NCBI GenBank assembly: GCA_963668435.2
Contig: CAXXSC010000006.1
Coordinates: forward strand, 806,001-870,000
Length of the DNA stretch: 64,000 nucleotides
Origin: G963668435 sp963668435
GTDB taxonomy: Bacteria > Latescibacterota > Latescibacteria > Latescibacterales > Latescibacteraceae
Direction: 5' to 3'
This document shows positions 35,042 to 44,386 of the stretch, in pieces; position 1 is the stretch's first letter, and every line of letters starts with the position of its first letter. Both the position numbers and the translations under genes were made by a program. The notes below the pieces were generated by a model that saw nothing but the letters and a program-made list of their open reading frames with translations, made no database searches and was not told the origin of the DNA.

Positions 35042-36357
35042 CAGTAGTGTCCCAACATTAGTCAAATAAATTCAATTGGTTAGGATTTTCATGGTTCACG
35101 ATTGAATTGTTGTTTTCTGTAAGTATATGATAAATATGACCTTTTTCAAACAGCGAGACACTTAGAATCTGTAGAATTGTGTAGAGACTAAGGTCGATTT
35201 TCAGTTCTTTTCGCATGATGGCGACTAATAAATAGACAGATATAGCAATCCATATTTGAGATTTGACAGCATTTTCAGATGTGCCATAAAATGATTTGAT
35301 TCTCAGGTGCTGCTTGATCCATTTGAAAAACAGTTCAATTTGCCAGCGGCAACGATATAACTCTGTAATGGTCAAAGCAGGTAGGTCAAAATTATTAGTC
35401 AGAAAGACCAGATTCTTACCTTTTTTTGAGTCATAGAATCGGATTCGTCGTAGTTTGTCACAGTACTTTTGTTGTGTATAATATCCTTTTAGAACAACGG
35501 TTTGGTCACATTTAAGTCCGGTTGATTTATCGATAACATGTGAATACACTCGTTTGAATTGCAGGTTCTTTTTTGCTCGGGTAATGAAGAACGCATTTGC
35601 GTTATGAATACAGTGAAGCCGGTCAAAATCTATGTAAGCGCGATCCATGATATACAATGCACCTGCTTCCGGAAGTAAACTGTCGATAATCGTTACATCA
35701 TGGACTTTGCCATGTGTGATAATTGCCAATACCGGAATATTTCCATGCAGATTCAAGAGTGTATGAAGTTTGATCGCTCCTTTCCGTTTTCGGAATTGTG
35801 CCCAGGGGAATACGGACAAACACAAGTCTATGGTCGTTGAATCGAGCGCATACACTGTCTGGTCCAACTCAACACCGAACGGCTCATGAGTATATAGTTT
35901 TCTCGCATGCTCGATAAGTACCTGTGTAAAATCAGCATAGATTCGCCAGTCGCGTGTTTCGTTTGCATGTGCCAGTGTGTTGCGGGAAATAGTACTTCTG
36001 ATTCCCATGTGGTACAGCTTGGTGTTCATTGCCCGTAAACAGGCTTCAATATCTCGCAAGCTTTCACGATATGTCAGTTGAGCAAAAGCCATCACGCGGT
36101 ATTGATCAGAACAGGTGAACTCCTTTACTTTATAGTTGCCCGAATACCGCTTAACACATGTTTGAAATCGTCTCCATGGTAATATATCCATGAGTTGTGA
36201 AAAAACCGTACGACCTGTATACATCGACCTCTCCTTTGCTATAGGACAGGTCATAGTTTAATACACTTTTCAAGTCGATACAGGTCTTATTTTTTTCTAT
36301 CATATTTATTATCAATTCTTTACATGGTTTTTAATTTATAACGTTGGGACACTACTG
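35042..36357 (-). mobile_element. IS4-family (DUF4372-type) insertion sequence inside a coding gene
   Basis: A 1316-bp element. Its inverted termini both begin CAGTAGTGTCCCAAC, and it is flanked by the 9-bp duplication AGTTCAAAT (35033-35041 and 36358-36366). The first 11 terminal bases are the same as in the other IS in this window although the transposases are different. The element interrupts the beta-helix gene in the opposite orientation. Confidence 0.93.
35058..36224 (-). CDS. IS4-family transposase with DUF4372-type N-terminus
   Basis: A 388-residue transposase. The ATG at 36224 (MYTGRTVFSQL) follows AAGGAGAGGTCG and matches the usual start of this widespread group; an upstream in-frame ATG at 36254 lacks such a site. 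The N-terminal domain (about 1-75, RRFQTCVKRYSGNYKVKEF) is DUF4372. DDE residues are in YALDSTTIDLCL, YIMDRAYIDFDRL and RWQIELFFKWIKQHLRIKSF. The frame is intact, so the element may be functional. Confidence 0.93.
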   Translation of the reverse strand: MYTGRTVFSQLMDILPWRRFQTCVKRYSGNYKVKEFTCSDQYRVMAFAQLTYRESLRDIEACLRAMNTKLYHMGIRSTISRNTLAHANETRDWRIYADFTQVLIEHARKLYTHEPFGVELDQTVYALDSTTIDLCLSVFPWAQFRKRKGAIKLHTLLNLHGNIPVLAIITHGKVHDVTIIDSLLPEAGALYIMDRAYIDFDRLHCIHNANAFFITRAKKNLQFKRVYSHVIDKSTGLKCDQTVVLKGYYTQQKYCDKLRRIRFYDSKKGKNLVFLTNNFDLPALTITELYRCRWQIELFFKWIKQHLRIKSFYGTSENAVKSQIWIAISVYLLVAIMRKELKIDLSLYTILQILSVSLFEKGHIYHILTENNNSIVNHENPNQLNLFD

Positions 36358-37039
36358 AGTTCAAATGTTAACATTATTAATTCAATTATTTGGCCTAATG
36401 GTAAATACGATACCATAGAGCTTAGAAACGTAAAAAATTGGCCACCAAGCGATGTAATTGTAACGAACTCGATTCTTAAAAACGGCGAACAAGGTATAGT
36501 AAATAAAACAGAGCTTGGTGCTCAAGATTCAGAATTCAGATATGAATCAACAAACAATGATGCCGATCCCCTTTTCACCGATCCCGTAAACGACGATTTC
36601 CGCCTTCAGGAATCCTCCCCCGCCATCGACACCGGCACTGCTTATTTCGCGTGGGACGGCGAGATCATCCTCGATATGCAGCCCGACGAGTACTACGGCT
36701 CAGCACCCGATATCGGCGCTTACGAATACGATCCAACTGTCTCGGTCGATAAAAACGAACTTCTGCCGCAGGCAGCCCGCCTTCTTAATCCCTCACCCAA
36801 TCCGTTCAATCCCTCGACAACAATTTCTTTCACGCTTTCGGAGCCTTCCGAGATTGTGCTTTCGATTTTCAATATTAACGGTCAGCATATGAGCGATCTG
36901 GCGAACGGGCGCTTTGCCGCCGGGATGCATTCCGCTGTGTGGAATGCGGACGGCATGGCGAGCGGCGTGTATTTCTGCGTACTCGACACTGGCGGGGCGG
37001 TGGAGGCGAAACGGCTGTTGTTGCTGAGGTAGAAAAAGA

Positions 37040-37680
37040 CAGGATTCAGTAGTCAGGATTCAGGATTCAGGAGAAAAGATGGAAGATGAGGGGCAAAGGC
37101 ACGAGGGCACAGAGAAAAAAATTGTCTGAACCGCTGATTGCTATGATTAAATGATTAACGATGATTAAAAGATCACCCCCCTCGGCTTCGCCGTGTCCTC
37201 CCTGAAAGAGGAGGGCGGTCGCCAACGCGACAAAAGACTTAAAAAAAGCGCCCAAAAAAGCGCCGCAAATACTGGTGATCGCACAAGCCAGCGTTCGGCT
37301 TCGCAGGGCCGAACAGCGACTGTACATGCACATCCCTATCAGAAATAAAAAGGGCCCTCTGGCGCCCCCTCTACAGGGGGATGTCGTGAAACGACAGGGG
37401 GTTATCTTTTAATCATCGACCCCAGCGGTTCAGACAGTCTTTCCCCTGATCCCACCAGCCAGCGTTCGGCTTCGTAGAGCCGAACAGCGAATCACTCTGC
37501 ACATCCACCACAGAAACAAAAAGGGGCCGCCGCCCCCAGCGAATCACTCTGCACATCCCTATCAGACCAGAACGCATCCGCTGATGCTGATCCCAGAATA
37601 GCAGGACAAAGTCGCGAAGCATCTTTGTCCGAAATGTCTGCACAACCCCATCAGAAATATAAAGTGGCTTTGCCACTCTT
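37040..37680 (-). repeat. Multi-hairpin repeat island (family 1), several minus-orientation units
   Basis: The 727-bp space between the broken beta-helix gene and the cNMP-binding gene is nearly all repeat. B hairpins: 37294-37313 and 37465-37484 (both TTCGGC-stemmed with different inner bases), and a variant GGACAAAG/CTTTGTCC at 37604-37630. A hairpins: GGGGC-CGCC-GCCCC (37523-37536) and GTGGC-TTT-GCCAC (37664-37676). A GGGGGATGTCGTGAAACGAC element is at 37376-37402. The first 50 bases are the 'GATTCAGGATTCAGGAG' type repeat. Confidence 0.8.
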
Positions 37681-37759
37681 CCCTTGCATGTACGGAAATC
37701 TATATTATATTACTGCTTATGTGGTGGAAAAGGCACTAAACGGGGAGATGTGTGCGCCT

Positions 37760-38224
37760 ATGGCTAAAGCATACCGATTGGAAAAGCTCGATATCTGCCG
37801 TCATCTCAATGCCATGGAGGTGCAGCAGGTCAACAAGATATCCACGAAAGCCTTTTTCGCGAAAGGCAGTTACATCACAAGCGCGGACAGCCAGGCGCGT
37901 GAGGTCTATGTCCTGATCGAGGGACAGGTGGACATATTGTCGCCGAACGGTATTTCGCTGTACCGTGTGCAGAGCGGCGAGATGTTCGGCGAGCTTGCGG
38001 TTGCGCCAGGGGTCAAACGGAGCGCGTCGGCGGTTGCGCGTGACGATTGCTGGGTGCTGGTGCTGTCGATCAACCACCTCGAGGCACTGGGCGAGGAATC
38101 GCCCGAGGTCTACCGCAAGGTCAGCCAGAACATTGTGCAGAGCCTGGGTGTTAAACTGGCCCGGGCAAACAAGCTGATCGAACTTTTGAAATCTGAGCTT
38201 AACAAGGCACTGAGCGGAAGATAA
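37760..38224 (+). CDS. Cyclic-nucleotide-binding (CRP-like effector) domain protein
   Basis: A protein of about 154 residues made of one cyclic-nucleotide-binding beta-roll (about 25-130). Typical segments are YVLIEGQVDILSPNG and GEMFGELAVAPGVKRSASAVA, which hold the phosphate-binding cassette (FGE.A.....R.A.A). No helix-turn-helix follows, so it is not a transcription factor of the CRP type; the C-terminal helix (LGVKLARANKLIELLKSEL) could mediate dimerisation. The start is uncertain: 37760 and 37748 are both in frame, with GGGGAG 12 bases before the first; 37760 is preferred. The gene is 35 bp upstream of a TPR/membrane protein gene and probably co-transcribed. A role as a cNMP-responsive adaptor for that protein is inference. 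Confidence 0.85.
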   Translation: MAKAYRLEKLDICRHLNAMEVQQVNKISTKAFFAKGSYITSADSQAREVYVLIEGQVDILSPNGISLYRVQSGEMFGELAVAPGVKRSASAVARDDCWVLVLSINHLEALGEESPEVYRKVSQNIVQSLGVKLARANKLIELLKSELNKALSGR

Positions 38225-38259
38225 AACGGTCATACAGAAGTCAAGACTGGGAGAATTAC

Positions 38260-39321
38260 GTGATTTATTCGAGATACCGGGAGCTCGCGGCGCTCCTTTG
38301 CATAACAGCGGTTTTTCTGGCGCTGGTTCCGAAACCGGCCGGGGCCGAGTACGAGCATCTCGCCGAGGCGATCCGTCTTTATGAGAAGGGCGATCTCGAC
38401 GGGGCTTTCGAACAGACAAGCCTCCAGATGGAGGCCACCGGCAACTGTGCGCCGGTCTATTATTACCGGGCGCTGATCAGGGCGAAAACCGGCGATTTCC
38501 GGCGTGCCGCGATCAGTCTCAACGCCGCGTTCAGGGATTCCACCGGCTACTGGGACGCTTACGGGCTGGAGGCTGTCATCGAGCGCGCCGAGGGTAACGG
38601 CGATCAGGCGGTGCAGGCGTGGCGCATATTCCTCAAGGGGCAGGGGCTGAGCGATAATAAAGAGACGGCACTCGATGATATCATGTATCCGGATGAGTTC
38701 CACGCCGCGCAGGAGGTGACGGCGGACAGCGGAGTCGAGCTGACCGCGCTGCCCGAGCCCGCGGAGGAGCCTCAGCCTCAGCAGGAGATTCCCGCCGGGA
38801 TGGACACGCCCGCGCAGACAACGGACACCGCCCTGTCAGTCGAGACAGCGCCGGAGCCCGAACAGGCTGAACCGTCCGCGCCTGCCGCTGAAACAGCCGT
38901 GGAGGAGCCCGCTGCAGCGACCGATCCGCTCGAGAATGCCGAATTCCCAATGGCGGTCACCGATTATGTCGATCTGACAAAACCGCCCGCGCCCGCGCCT
39001 GTGCCCACGCGCGATGCCGTTTCCCTGTTCATGCATCTGCACAATACACTGACAAAGCAGCAGAAAACCATCATTCCGCTCTCGATCCTTCTGGTTCTCC
39101 TGCTGGCCTTGAAAGGGCTCAAGTTCGTGGTTGGGAAACAGGACGAGGCCGCGGACCTTCACGAGCTTGTCAGCGATGCTGAGGCCATGAAAACAGTGGC
39201 GGAGAAAGCCAAACCGAAGAAGAAACGCAAAAACAAACCGGAACTGGAACTTGCCCTGGGCATGAAAGAGGCCCGTAAGGCCAATGCGTCGGAAATCCAC
39301 CGTCTCATGAAAAAAGTCTAA
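38260..39321 (+). CDS. Exported TPR protein with acidic Pro/Ala-rich linker, transmembrane helix and basic tail
   Basis: A 353-residue protein of unrecognised family. It starts at a GTG with GGGAG six bases upstream. A signal peptide (cleavage near AGA-EYE) precedes a TPR-like helical region (about 30-130, EAIRLYEKGDLDGAFEQTS, YYYRALIRAKTGDFRRAA). A long Glu/Pro/Ala linker (about 150-240) leads to one membrane helix (about 268-285, IIPLSILLVLLLALKGL). A Lys-rich C-terminal tail follows (PKKKRKNKPELELAL). The same order of parts occurs in the gene at 40922, and the TPR regions are alike, so the two are paralogues. Topology suggests periplasmic TPRs and a cytosolic tail. It could be an envelope scaffold; no function is known. 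Confidence 0.78.
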   Translation: MIYSRYRELAALLCITAVFLALVPKPAGAEYEHLAEAIRLYEKGDLDGAFEQTSLQMEATGNCAPVYYYRALIRAKTGDFRRAAISLNAAFRDSTGYWDAYGLEAVIERAEGNGDQAVQAWRIFLKGQGLSDNKETALDDIMYPDEFHAAQEVTADSGVELTALPEPAEEPQPQQEIPAGMDTPAQTTDTALSVETAPEPEQAEPSAPAAETAVEEPAAATDPLENAEFPMAVTDYVDLTKPPAPAPVPTRDAVSLFMHLHNTLTKQQKTIIPLSILLVLLLALKGLKFVVGKQDEAADLHELVSDAEAMKTVAEKAKPKKKRKNKPELELALGMKEARKANASEIHRLMKKV

Positions 39322-39324
39322 ACA

Positions 39325-39835
39325 TCGGCGGATCCTTTGTAGTCAGATATGGTGTGCAGACTGATTCGCTGGAGGCGGCGGACCCTTTATATTTCTGTGA
39401 GGGGTGTGCAGAATAAGCCGCTGGAGGCGGCGGCCTCTTTGTATTTCTGTGAGGGGCATGCAGAATAAGCCGCTGTTCGGCGTTTCGCCGCCGAACGCTA
39501 TTATGGCATGATCACCGGTTTTATGAATGAACTACCCCGGATTGAAATCCTGGGTATCAAAATCAGCACCCTAACCCCTTCCCTTGCGCTTTCGCGGTCC
39601 CCCATAGGGGGCAAGGGAATATCGATTCTTCTTGCGCTCCTGCCCCCCTTGGGGGAAGGATGTCACGGAGTGACAGGAAGGGGGCCGGAAAAACATGTTT
39701 AACACCGGAGTAAATTCCGAGGAATTCTTTTGATTAAAAGGCCTTTCTGCAAACAAAGCGCCGTAGGCTATCCCCCTTTATAGGGGATAGGGGGATGTCG
39801 TGAAACGACAGGGGGTTGTTCTTTCTTTTCTCCGG
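39325..39835 (+). repeat. Multi-hairpin repeat island (family 1)
   Basis: The 674-bp gap holds a truncated A hairpin right after the stop codon, GAGGC-GGCG-GCCTC (39424-39437), and hairpin B TTCGGCG-T-TTCG-C-CGCCGAA (39476-39495). At 39569-39690 an open-reading, C-rich stretch with CCCTAACCCC and GGGGAAGGATGTCACGGAG follows; at 39771-39815 is the CCCCCTATAAGGGGG / GTCGTGAAACGAC element. A CCGGAG.AAATTCCGAGGAATTC motif near 39703 recurs at 15822 and 50011. Confidence 0.75.
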
Positions 39836-39995
39836 GACACCCTTTTTGCGCCGCTTTTTCGGCGAGGAAAAAGTGACTGAAATAAGATGAGAAGTTGAAA
39901 ATTCGCCGCAATGCCGGAGAAAACACGGCTGAAAGAATTTCAATAAGCAAAAAAGTAATGAAAAGCTTCACTCTATTATAAAAAAGGACAAGCTC

Positions 39996-40505
39996 ATGGA
40001 ACCGTCTGACATGAACCTCGACGATATGATCAACAATCCGTTCAAGAACATCGACCTCAAACGTCAGCGGAAACGTGTCGACAAGAGCCAGGAGACTTTC
40101 GCCGCCCGCGCGAAAGAAATGATGCCGGTTACTCCGCAGGTGTCGAATATCGCGCCCAGCGACAGCAGCCGCATGGAGAAAAACCACGCCTCGCAGGACC
40201 GCCTCCTTGCAATCGAGAAGAACGCGCTTCTCTCGGACAAGCGTGTCGACACAATCAAACGTATCATCGAGCAGCAGAACCAGCGTATCGACAAGCTCGA
40301 GGAGGAACTCGATATCCTGCGCCGTCACCTCGACCCCAATTATGTGCCGGTTGAGGAGAAAGTGGAAGAGGTAGAGGAGGCAGAAGAGGTCGTGGCGGCT
40401 GAGGACGAGGACGAGAACACCAGGCTTGCTGTTGCCGAAGAGGACTCTGATGACGAGGATGACGGCGACAGTATCGAAACGTTCAATCTCGACGATCTCG
40501 ACTAA
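39996..40505 (+). CDS. Small acidic coiled-coil protein
   Basis: A 169-residue soluble protein that I do not recognise. AAGGA lies seven bases before the start. The N-terminal third is basic (LKRQRKRVDKSQETF). A probable coiled coil follows (about 75-115, RVDTIKRIIEQQNQRIDKL, EEELDILRRHL). The last 50 residues are almost all Glu and Asp (VEEVEEAEEVVAAEDEDE). There is no signal peptide. It lies between the two related TPR/membrane protein genes, whose cytosolic tails are basic or helical, so it may interact with them electrostatically; this is inference. A family-1 A hairpin begins 11 bp after the stop and probably ends the transcript. Confidence 0.75.
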   Translation: MEPSDMNLDDMINNPFKNIDLKRQRKRVDKSQETFAARAKEMMPVTPQVSNIAPSDSSRMEKNHASQDRLLAIEKNALLSDKRVDTIKRIIEQQNQRIDKLEEELDILRRHLDPNYVPVEEKVEEVEEAEEVVAAEDEDENTRLAVAEEDSDDEDDGDSIETFNLDDLD

Positions 40506-40800
40506 AGGGCCAGCGGGGGTCGGCGGACCCTTTTTTTATTCTGTGAGGGATGTGCAGATCGAACCGCTGGAGGCGGCGGCCTCTTTGTATTTTTGATATG
40601 GGTGTGCAGATTGATTCGCTGTTCAGCCCTGCGCGTCTGAACGCTATTATGGCATGATCACCGGTTTTATGATTAAAAGGCCTTTCTGCAAACAAAGCGC
40701 CGCAGGCTACCCCCCTTTATAGGGGGATGTCGTGAAACGACAGGGGGTTATTCAATCTTTTCTCCGGGGCGCCCTTTTTGCGCCACTTTTTCGGCGGGGA
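40506..40800 (+). repeat. Multi-hairpin repeat island (family 1)
   Basis: Hairpin A GGGTC-GGCG-GACCC (40517-40530) with TTTTTTT follows the coiled-coil gene directly and reads as a good intrinsic terminator. A second A hairpin, GAGGC-GGCG-GCCTC, is at about 40570-40583. Hairpin B is TTCAGCC-C-TGCG-C-GTCTGAA (40622-40641, one mismatch). The CCCCCTTTATAGGGGG / GTCGTGAAACGAC element follows at about 40711-40747. Confidence 0.8.
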
Positions 40801-40921
40801 AAAAGTGGCCGAGAAAAATAGTCTGTTAATAACAATCTGTAAACACAGACTTTATGTGTTTTTACATACGTAACGCAAAATCGTAACCGGGCACCTTTAT
40901 CTCAGAATCCGGAATGTTTTC

Positions 40922-42790
40922 ATGAAAATAAGTCGTATCATAACAGTATTAGCCATTCTCACAGCCGCCCTGCTGCTTTTCGGCTGCGGCGGGCCCGAGC
41001 TCGACAAACTGACCGTACAGTACGATGATTCCCGCGTGGTGATCGAGGCGGAGTTTAACAGCCCGGTCGAGTACGAGCTCACGCCCGAACCCGGCGGCGA
41101 GGCACTGATACTGAATGTTCACGGCGCGAAAATCTCGGCGGGCATCACCCGCGAACGCCTTATTAAGGGAAGTGCCCTGATTTCCGGCTGGTTCGCCACC
41201 GAGCACGAAAAAGGCCTTCGCCTCAAGCTCTATCTCACCGGCGGCTATCCCTACCAGCACAGCGCGTTCGCTCATGACGACGGTGAGGGCGAGAGCTGGA
41301 TGATCCGGATGAACATAGCGCCCGACCAGGCCGCGCTCGATGCCGCGGTGAAACATTCCGACGCGTTCGATGCCGCCGCCGCGAAAGCCCAAAAGCCCTC
41401 TGAGCCCGAAAACGAGGAAACGAAACTCGCCAAAGGCATCCGTTACTACGATGAGGGGCGTTTTGATGCGGCGCTGGACATGTTCCGTCAGGCGCTCGCG
41501 GAGCGGAAACGTCTGCCGCTGGCCTATTATTACGCCGCCCGGATACGTTTTGAGCGCGGTCAGCGCGACCGTGCCGAGGCCAACCTCGCCGAGGCACTGG
41601 CCGATTCCGCCGATTTCGCCGATGCCGCGGGCCTTCTCGCGCACGTGCAGTCCCTTCTGGGCAAGGGCGCCGATGCCGCCGCGAACTGGAAACGTTTCAC
41701 CGGCACATTCCATTTTCAGGACGAGGGCGAGCGCAATTTCGCCGCCACGATCACCCATCCCGACAGTTTCCGCGCCAAGCTCAACGCTATCAGGAAAGAA
41801 CGCGAACGTCGTCTTGCCCTGACAAAGAAAGCCCGTCAGGACAGCATCCGTCTCGCCGCCGCCGCAAGGGACAGTGTGAAAGCCGCAGAGGCCGCCGCTG
41901 TTTGAAAGAGAGCCAGGGCGGAAACAGACACGACCGCTGTTGCCGAAACTGCCGCTGATTCCACCGCGCTTGGGGCGGGCACAATAGTGGATGGCGGTGT
42001 CGAGGAGGATTTCGATATCGAACGGTTCACCAGCGATCTGCGTTCCGATATCCGCAACGGGCTTTTTGCGGTGATCGCCGCGCTGGTGCTGCTCCTTGGC
42101 GGTACGGGAGCCGCATATTTCTACATTCGCCGTAAGCGGGCCAATGCCGGACGTCTGACTTTCAATGACGAGGTCGGGAAGATGCTCGAGGAACAGGCGC
42201 AAGCGGTCGAGGAGGTCGAGGGTGAGCCCGGCACGGTGAACGATACAGTCGCCGAGTTCAGGGAAATCCAGCGCCAGATCATGGAGGAGCGCAGGCTCGA
42301 GGAGGAGGACCGTCTGGAACCGTCGCCGCCGATGAGGATGACAGTCGGTCAGGCTGAGGCCGAGAGTGAATCCGCCGATGTGGGCAGGGGAGAGGAACGA
42401 CCCGCCGCGAGCGGTTCAAGCGCCCATTTCCTCGCCGATACCAATGACAGGAAACCGATCACCGAGGAGGTCAAGTCGCTGGTGTCGAAAATGTTCCGCG
42501 AGGGCCATTCGACCGAGGATATCTGCCGCGCCTCCGATCTCACCCGCACCGAGGTGGAACTGATCATCGCTGTCCGTGAGCGCGAGGTCGAGCACATGGT
42601 CGCCAACGCGGTCGAGGACATGAGCGGCGACAACCCTGTCGAGCTCGATACCGACCATCTCTACGCCGCCATCGCAGAGCTTTCAGCCGACGGTCATGCG
42701 CCGCGCGAGGTGGCCCGCCGCCTGGGGATTTCCACCAGCGAGATCAATTTCGCACTGGCTGTCATGCGCAGCGAAAACAACAAATCATAG
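40922..42790 (+). pseudogene. TPR/transmembrane protein gene interrupted by an in-frame TGA
   Basis: One reading frame runs from 40922 to 42790 except for a TGA at 41903-41905. The first part (327 residues) has a lipoprotein-like signal (lipobox FGC), a beta-rich domain (about 25-125) and TPR repeats (about 165-270, IRYYDEGRFDAALDMFRQAL) like those of the gene at 38260. After the TGA the same Ala/Thr-rich linker continues in frame. It leads to a membrane helix (LFAVIAALVLLLGGTGAAYFY), a Glu-rich coiled region, and two helix-turn-helix-like repeats (STEDICRASDLTRTEVELII; APREVARRLGISTSEINFAL). A CGA-to-TGA change is the simplest explanation. The second part could be translated from GTG 41987. 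Possible outcomes are a split gene, stop readthrough or an assembly error. TGA ends many neighbours, so recoding is unlikely. Confidence 0.75.
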
Positions 42791-42814
42791 GCAAAATCGC
42801 TTTTTTTTAGTATA

Positions 42815-43290
42815 TTAGGGTTGTCAGACCCTTTTTATTTCTGTGAGAGGTGTGCAGAATAAGCCGCTGTACGATGTTGCGACATCGTACGCTGGATTGT
42901 GAGATCAGGGTCGGCGGACCCTTTCTGTTTCTGGCATCAGCGGATGCTTTCTGGTCTGATGGGTTTCTGCAGAATGATTCGCTGTTCGGCGTTTCGCCGC
43001 CGAACGCTAATATGGCACGATCACCGACATCGGCGGATGCGTTTCGGTCTGATGTGGATGCGCAGAATTAATCGCTGTTGTCGCTGCGCATGACAACGCT
43101 GGTTTGAGCGATCACCGGCATCAGCTAAGAACAACGGACGCCGAAATGAGTTCGGCATGACGACAGCGGCACAACGGTCATCCTGAACTTGTTTCAGGAT
43201 CTTTGGAAAAGGCGCAAGTAAAAAAGCGCCGCAGGCTGTCCCCCTCCATAGGGGGATGTCGTGAAACGACAGGGGGTTATTCTTTTCTCC
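42815..43290 (+). repeat. Multi-hairpin repeat island (family 1) upstream of accD
   Basis: The 579-bp gap has three B hairpins: TACGATG-T-TGCG-A-CATCGTA (42870-42889), TTCGGCG-T-TTCG-C-CGCCGAA (42985-43004) and TTGTC-type (43078-43096). Each is followed by CGCTGG or CGCTAA and preceded by CGCTG. A hairpins with GGGTCGGCGGACCC- and CATCGGCGGATGC-type stems come before them. The CCCCCTCCATAGGGGG / GTCGTGAAACGAC element is at about 43241-43275. Confidence 0.8.
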
Positions 43291-43369
43291 TGTATTCTGT
43301 TTTAAAAAATGCATCCACCGATGCCTGAATTTTGAATTCTGTCTACTGTTTTTATAAAGGAGATATCCC

Positions 43370-44209
43370 ATGTCCTGGCTTGAAATTATGGTAAACCGCC
43401 TTCATTTCGGACAGCGCAAAGACGTTCCCGGCAGTATCTGGGTCAAATGTGAGGACTGCGGCGCGATCCTCCTCCGCGAAAAGCTCGAGGAGCAGCTCTG
43501 GGTCTGCGACACCTGCGACTACCATTTCATGATCAGGCCCGAGGATTATATAAGCCTGCTCCTGGACAGCGGCAGTTTCCACGAGATCAACGCCGGCATG
43601 AAAAGTGTCGATTTCCTGAAATTCAAGGATGTCAAGAAATACAACGACCGCATCAAAACAGCCCAGAACAACACCGGCTCCGCCTCCGCGATCCTCACCG
43701 GCGGCGGCAAGGTCGAGGGCCGCGATGTCGCAATCGGCATCATGAATTTCAAGTTCATCGGCGGCAGCCTCGGCTCGGTCGTGGGCGAAAAAATTGTCCG
43801 TCTCGCCGATATGGCGCTCAAGAACAAACAACCGCTGATCCTGGTCACCCAGTCCGGCGGTGCCCGTATGCAGGAAAGCACCACCGCGCTCATGCAGATG
43901 GCCAAGACCTCAGCCGCGATCGGCCTTGTCCGCGATGCCGGACTTCCCTACATCGCGATCCTCACCAATCCGACCACCGGCGGTGTCACAGCCTCCTACG
44001 CCATGCTGGGCGACATTCAGATCGCCGAACCCAAGGCCCGTATCGGTTTCGCCGGTCCCCGTGTCATCCAGGAAACCGTGAAATGCGAACTTCCCGAGGG
44101 ATTCCAGAAAAGCGAGTACGTGCTCAATAACGGTTTCTGCGATATGATTGTCCCGCGCAAGGACATGAAACACGAGCTGGCAAAAATTCTCTCCCTGCTC
44201 ATCGACTGA
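43370..44209 (+). CDS. accD: Acetyl-CoA carboxylase carboxyltransferase subunit beta
   Basis: A 279-residue protein of normal AccD length. An N-terminal zinc ribbon has Cys27, Cys30, Cys46 and Cys49 (CEDCG and CDTCD). The crotonase-type carboxyltransferase domain follows, with FKFIGGSLGSVVGEK, LVTQSGGARMQES and TGGVTASYAMLGD, which shape the acetyl-CoA site. Together with AccA it transfers carboxyl from carboxybiotin to acetyl-CoA for fatty acid synthesis. AAGGAGATATCCC precedes the start. accA and the biotin carrier genes are not in the window. A good terminator follows at 44311. Confidence 0.95.
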   Translation: MSWLEIMVNRLHFGQRKDVPGSIWVKCEDCGAILLREKLEEQLWVCDTCDYHFMIRPEDYISLLLDSGSFHEINAGMKSVDFLKFKDVKKYNDRIKTAQNNTGSASAILTGGGKVEGRDVAIGIMNFKFIGGSLGSVVGEKIVRLADMALKNKQPLILVTQSGGARMQESTTALMQMAKTSAAIGLVRDAGLPYIAILTNPTTGGVTASYAMLGDIQIAEPKARIGFAGPRVIQETVKCELPEGFQKSEYVLNNGFCDMIVPRKDMKHELAKILSLLID

Positions 44210-44310
44210 TCGAAATGACCACCCCGGCGCAGGCATCGGGCATTTGTTTCTCTTGAACTTACCCGGAGCATGCACCAAGGTTATATTAAGATTATACAGA
44301 CATTTACAGA

Positions 44311-44343
44311 AACACCCGGTCACCCTGGCCGGGTGTTTTTTCT
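44311..44343 (+). terminator. Intrinsic terminator of accD
   Basis: AACACCCGG (44311-44319) pairs with CCGGGTGTT (44329-44337), and a run of T follows. It stands about 100 bp after the accD stop codon. Confidence 0.88.
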
Positions 44344-44386
44344 GTGACAATCTGTGCCGGTTTGACTGATTAACGGACCTACAGAC

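Larger units (their letters stand above)
34175..37032 (+). pseudogene. Secreted beta-helix protein with FlgD-like C-terminus, split by an insertion sequence
   Basis: The gene runs 34175-35041 and resumes at 36367-37032. Removing the IS and one copy of the 9-bp duplication AGTTCAAAT restores one uninterrupted frame of about 510 residues. The start at 34175 is preferred over GTG at 34172 because GTGAGGTCGTG precedes it. Signal peptide to about residue 27 (SAHA-AIINIP). Residues 28-370 have parallel beta-helix traits (IPEEQPTIQAGIDIAAESDT, VLVAPGTYFENL, repeated short Asn/Ile-rich strands, SPAIDTGTAYF). The end is an FlgD-like sorting module (NPSPNPFNPSTTISF, ASGVYFCVL). The central part is clearly AT-richer than both ends. 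The left fragment could still make a 291-residue secreted protein without its sorting module. Confidence 0.88.

Noticed and set aside
37040..37680. CRISPR-like array of regularly spaced repeats
   Set aside because: The repeats are irregularly spaced, in both orientations, with variable stems; there is no constant repeat with unique spacers and no cas gene.
41903..41905. TGA as a reassigned sense codon
   Set aside because: Many complete genes in the window end with TGA at family-typical lengths, for example the GH20 gene and the cupin/SMP-30 gene.
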